A stretch of DNA of 5,281 bases from Anaerolineales bacterium (GTDB lineage Bacteria > Chloroflexota > Anaerolineae > Anaerolineales > UBA6663): positions 1 to 5,281 of the forward strand of contig JAGOBN010000335.1 in the NCBI GenBank assembly GCA_017999235.1, read 5' to 3'. How positions within the stretch are numbered: the first letter of the stretch is position 1; each line of letters starts with the position of its first letter. A model generated the notes under the pieces. That model saw only the letters and a list, made by a program, of their open reading frames with translations. It had not been told where the DNA came from and did not search any database. Made by a program: the position numbers and the translations under genes. Of the stretch, positions 4,343 to 5,281 are shown one piece after another.

Positions 4343-5281
4343 TCAGGGTGCCGGCGTGGGGGTGGCGTCCGGCGGCGGCGGCGTTTCCGTCGGCGTCGGC
4401 GAACTGGTGAAGGTGGGCGCCAGCGTGCGGGTGACCGCCGGCGTGCGGGTCGGCGTCGGCGTCAAACTGGGCGTCGGCGAGAGCGTGGGCGTCCCGCTGC
4501 GCTCAATCACCACTTCCACCGGGCTGGGCCGCACGGTGACGGCCTGGAGTTTATCCGGCAGGAGCAGCACGGTGGGCTGCACCTGATAGATCCCCACGCC
4601 CAGCCCGGTCAGATCCAACAACACGCGCGCGTCCGCGTCCTGGAGCCCTTCCAAAATCGGGATCGGGCCGGAGAGCAGCACATCCACGCTTTCCGGCGAG
4701 GCGCGCGCCGTCAAGCCGGCGCCCAGGTTGAGCAGCTCCAGTTGACGCTGGATCTGGGTGCTGCCTTCGATGGCGGCGATGCTCACCTGGACGACCACGG
4801 TCGGGTCGTCGCCCACCGGCGCCACGCCCTCCGGCAGCATCAAGGACAGGCGCTGCGTGACGTCATCGCTGGCGCCGGTGATATCCAGCGGCGCGGTCTC
4901 CACAAAGCCCGGCAATTCGCTCACCTGGGCCGGGTTGGAGGACGAGACGGTGATAATCGGCGGCGCCACGGTGATATTGGTGATGCGGTAGCCGGCCGCG
5001 ATCTGGCCGCTGATGATGGCGCGCACGGCCACGTCGCGGGAGCCCACTTTCTGCGTGATCGGGACCCGCACGCGCACCGTGGCCGGCGTCACGGTCACCC
5101 CGGTCACCGGCAGGCGGTCCGCGTCCACCGGCACCAGCACCACCGTCTGATCCAGGCTGTTCTTGAGATTGGCCAGCGAGACGGTGGCCACCAGTTCGCT
5201 GACGCGGTCCACCGTCGAGGCCGGCCCGGCCACGCTGGCCGACGCCGCGCCCAGGCGTTCGAGGCCGGCCTCATAGCCCGG
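4343..5281 (-). CDS. YbbR domain-containing protein (CdaR-like), 5' end beyond the window
   Basis: The frame is open from the right edge (PGYEAGLERLG...) to the TGA at 4343-4345, giving 312 visible residues. A GTG at 5231-5233 falls inside a YbbR repeat, so it is an internal Val and not the start. The sequence consists of YbbR repeats, beta-rich modules with patterns such as VxGPxxxV..V, V...LD(L/I)TG and V.P..V.V.I: one partial repeat (about 1-82), one full (about 83-170) and one full (about 171-260). YbbR proteins normally have one N-terminal membrane anchor, not visible here, and face outwards. In Firmicutes, CdaR binds and controls the cyclic-di-AMP synthase CdaA, whose gene precedes it. 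Whether cdaA lies to the right here cannot be seen. The C-terminus is a roughly 50-residue Pro/Thr/Ser tail with no transmembrane segment or sorting motif, a style common in Chloroflexota surface proteins. The family is confident; the CdaR function is inferred. Confidence 0.9.
   Translation of the reverse strand, partial: PGYEAGLERLGAASASVAGPASTVDRVSELVATVSLANLKNSLDQTVVLVPVDADRLPVTGVTVTPATVRVRVPITQKVGSRDVAVRAIISGQIAAGYRITNITVAPPIITVSSSNPAQVSELPGFVETAPLDITGASDDVTQRLSLMLPEGVAPVGDDPTVVVQVSIAAIEGSTQIQRQLELLNLGAGLTARASPESVDVLLSGPIPILEGLQDADARVLLDLTGLGVGIYQVQPTVLLLPDKLQAVTVRPSPVEVVIERSGTPTLSPTPSLTPTPTRTPAVTRTLAPTFTSSPTPTETPPPPDATPTPAP
4346..4498 (-). repeat. Low-complexity Pro/Thr-coding tract (C-terminal tail of the YbbR protein)
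   Basis: About 50 codons encode mostly Pro, Thr and Ser in TPTP/SPTP steps. At DNA level this gives imperfect direct repeats: CGGCGTCGGCG recurs at 4391-4401 and 4451-4461, exactly 60 nt apart, each followed by a copy of AACTGG. The tract probably varies in length between relatives through slippage or recombination. It should form a flexible, disordered, possibly glycosylated extracellular tail, which is inference. Confidence 0.6.

Noticed and set aside
3882..4586. A 234-codon plus-strand frame with a repetitive Gly/Val-rich C-terminus (VGVGV-like)
   Set aside because: The repetitive part is the antisense reading of the Pro/Thr tail of the YbbR protein, and the rest is antisense to der. It matches no known family.
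1..5281. Frequent GGCCGGCC and CGGCCGG palindromes as a dispersed repeat family
   Set aside because: They occur inside conserved coding sequence and between genes alike, with no shared flanks. High GC content explains them without a mobile repeat.

Overview
The window comes from a GC-rich bacterium. Seven genes are recognisable, all on the minus strand. The Pro/Thr-rich low-complexity tail on the YbbR protein, the YgiT-like zinc-ribbon protein and the style of the response regulator suggest Chloroflexota (Anaerolineae-like). That placement is an inference from protein style; no marker gene proves it.

In transcription order (high to low coordinates) the layout is: (1) a YbbR/CdaR-like extracytoplasmic protein whose N-terminus lies beyond the right edge; (2) der (engA), a tandem-GTPase ribosome assembly factor, 36 bp further on; (3) lepB, signal peptidase I, after a roughly 70 bp gap with inverted repeats, a -10-like element and a strong Shine-Dalgarno (SD) sequence; (4) deoC, deoxyribose-phosphate aldolase, after a 61 bp gap with a promoter-like element so close to the ATG that the mRNA may be leaderless; (5) a 99-residue zinc-ribbon protein whose ATG overlaps the deoC stop (TGATG); (6) a response regulator with a receiver domain and a helical, TPR-like C-terminus but no DNA-binding domain, 14 bp further on; (7) the first 134 codons of an MFS transporter with a TTG start, cut by the left edge. 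Its ribosome site sits at the foot of a tandem stem-loop.

YbbR-der-lepB is a housekeeping block: envelope and cyclic-di-AMP-related function, ribosome biogenesis, and protein export. deoC-zinc ribbon-response regulator, possibly with the MFS gene, looks like a second transcription unit joining deoxynucleoside catabolism to two small regulatory-type proteins. No RNA gene, mobile element, CRISPR array, phage gene or defence system is visible. The genes are mostly ordinary. The points most worth checking are an atypical G4 motif (NKME) in the first G domain of Der, the probable leaderless deoC start, the response regulator's C-terminal architecture, and the structured leader of the MFS gene. Every gap between genes is shorter than 100 bp, and the plus strand shows no convincing gene.
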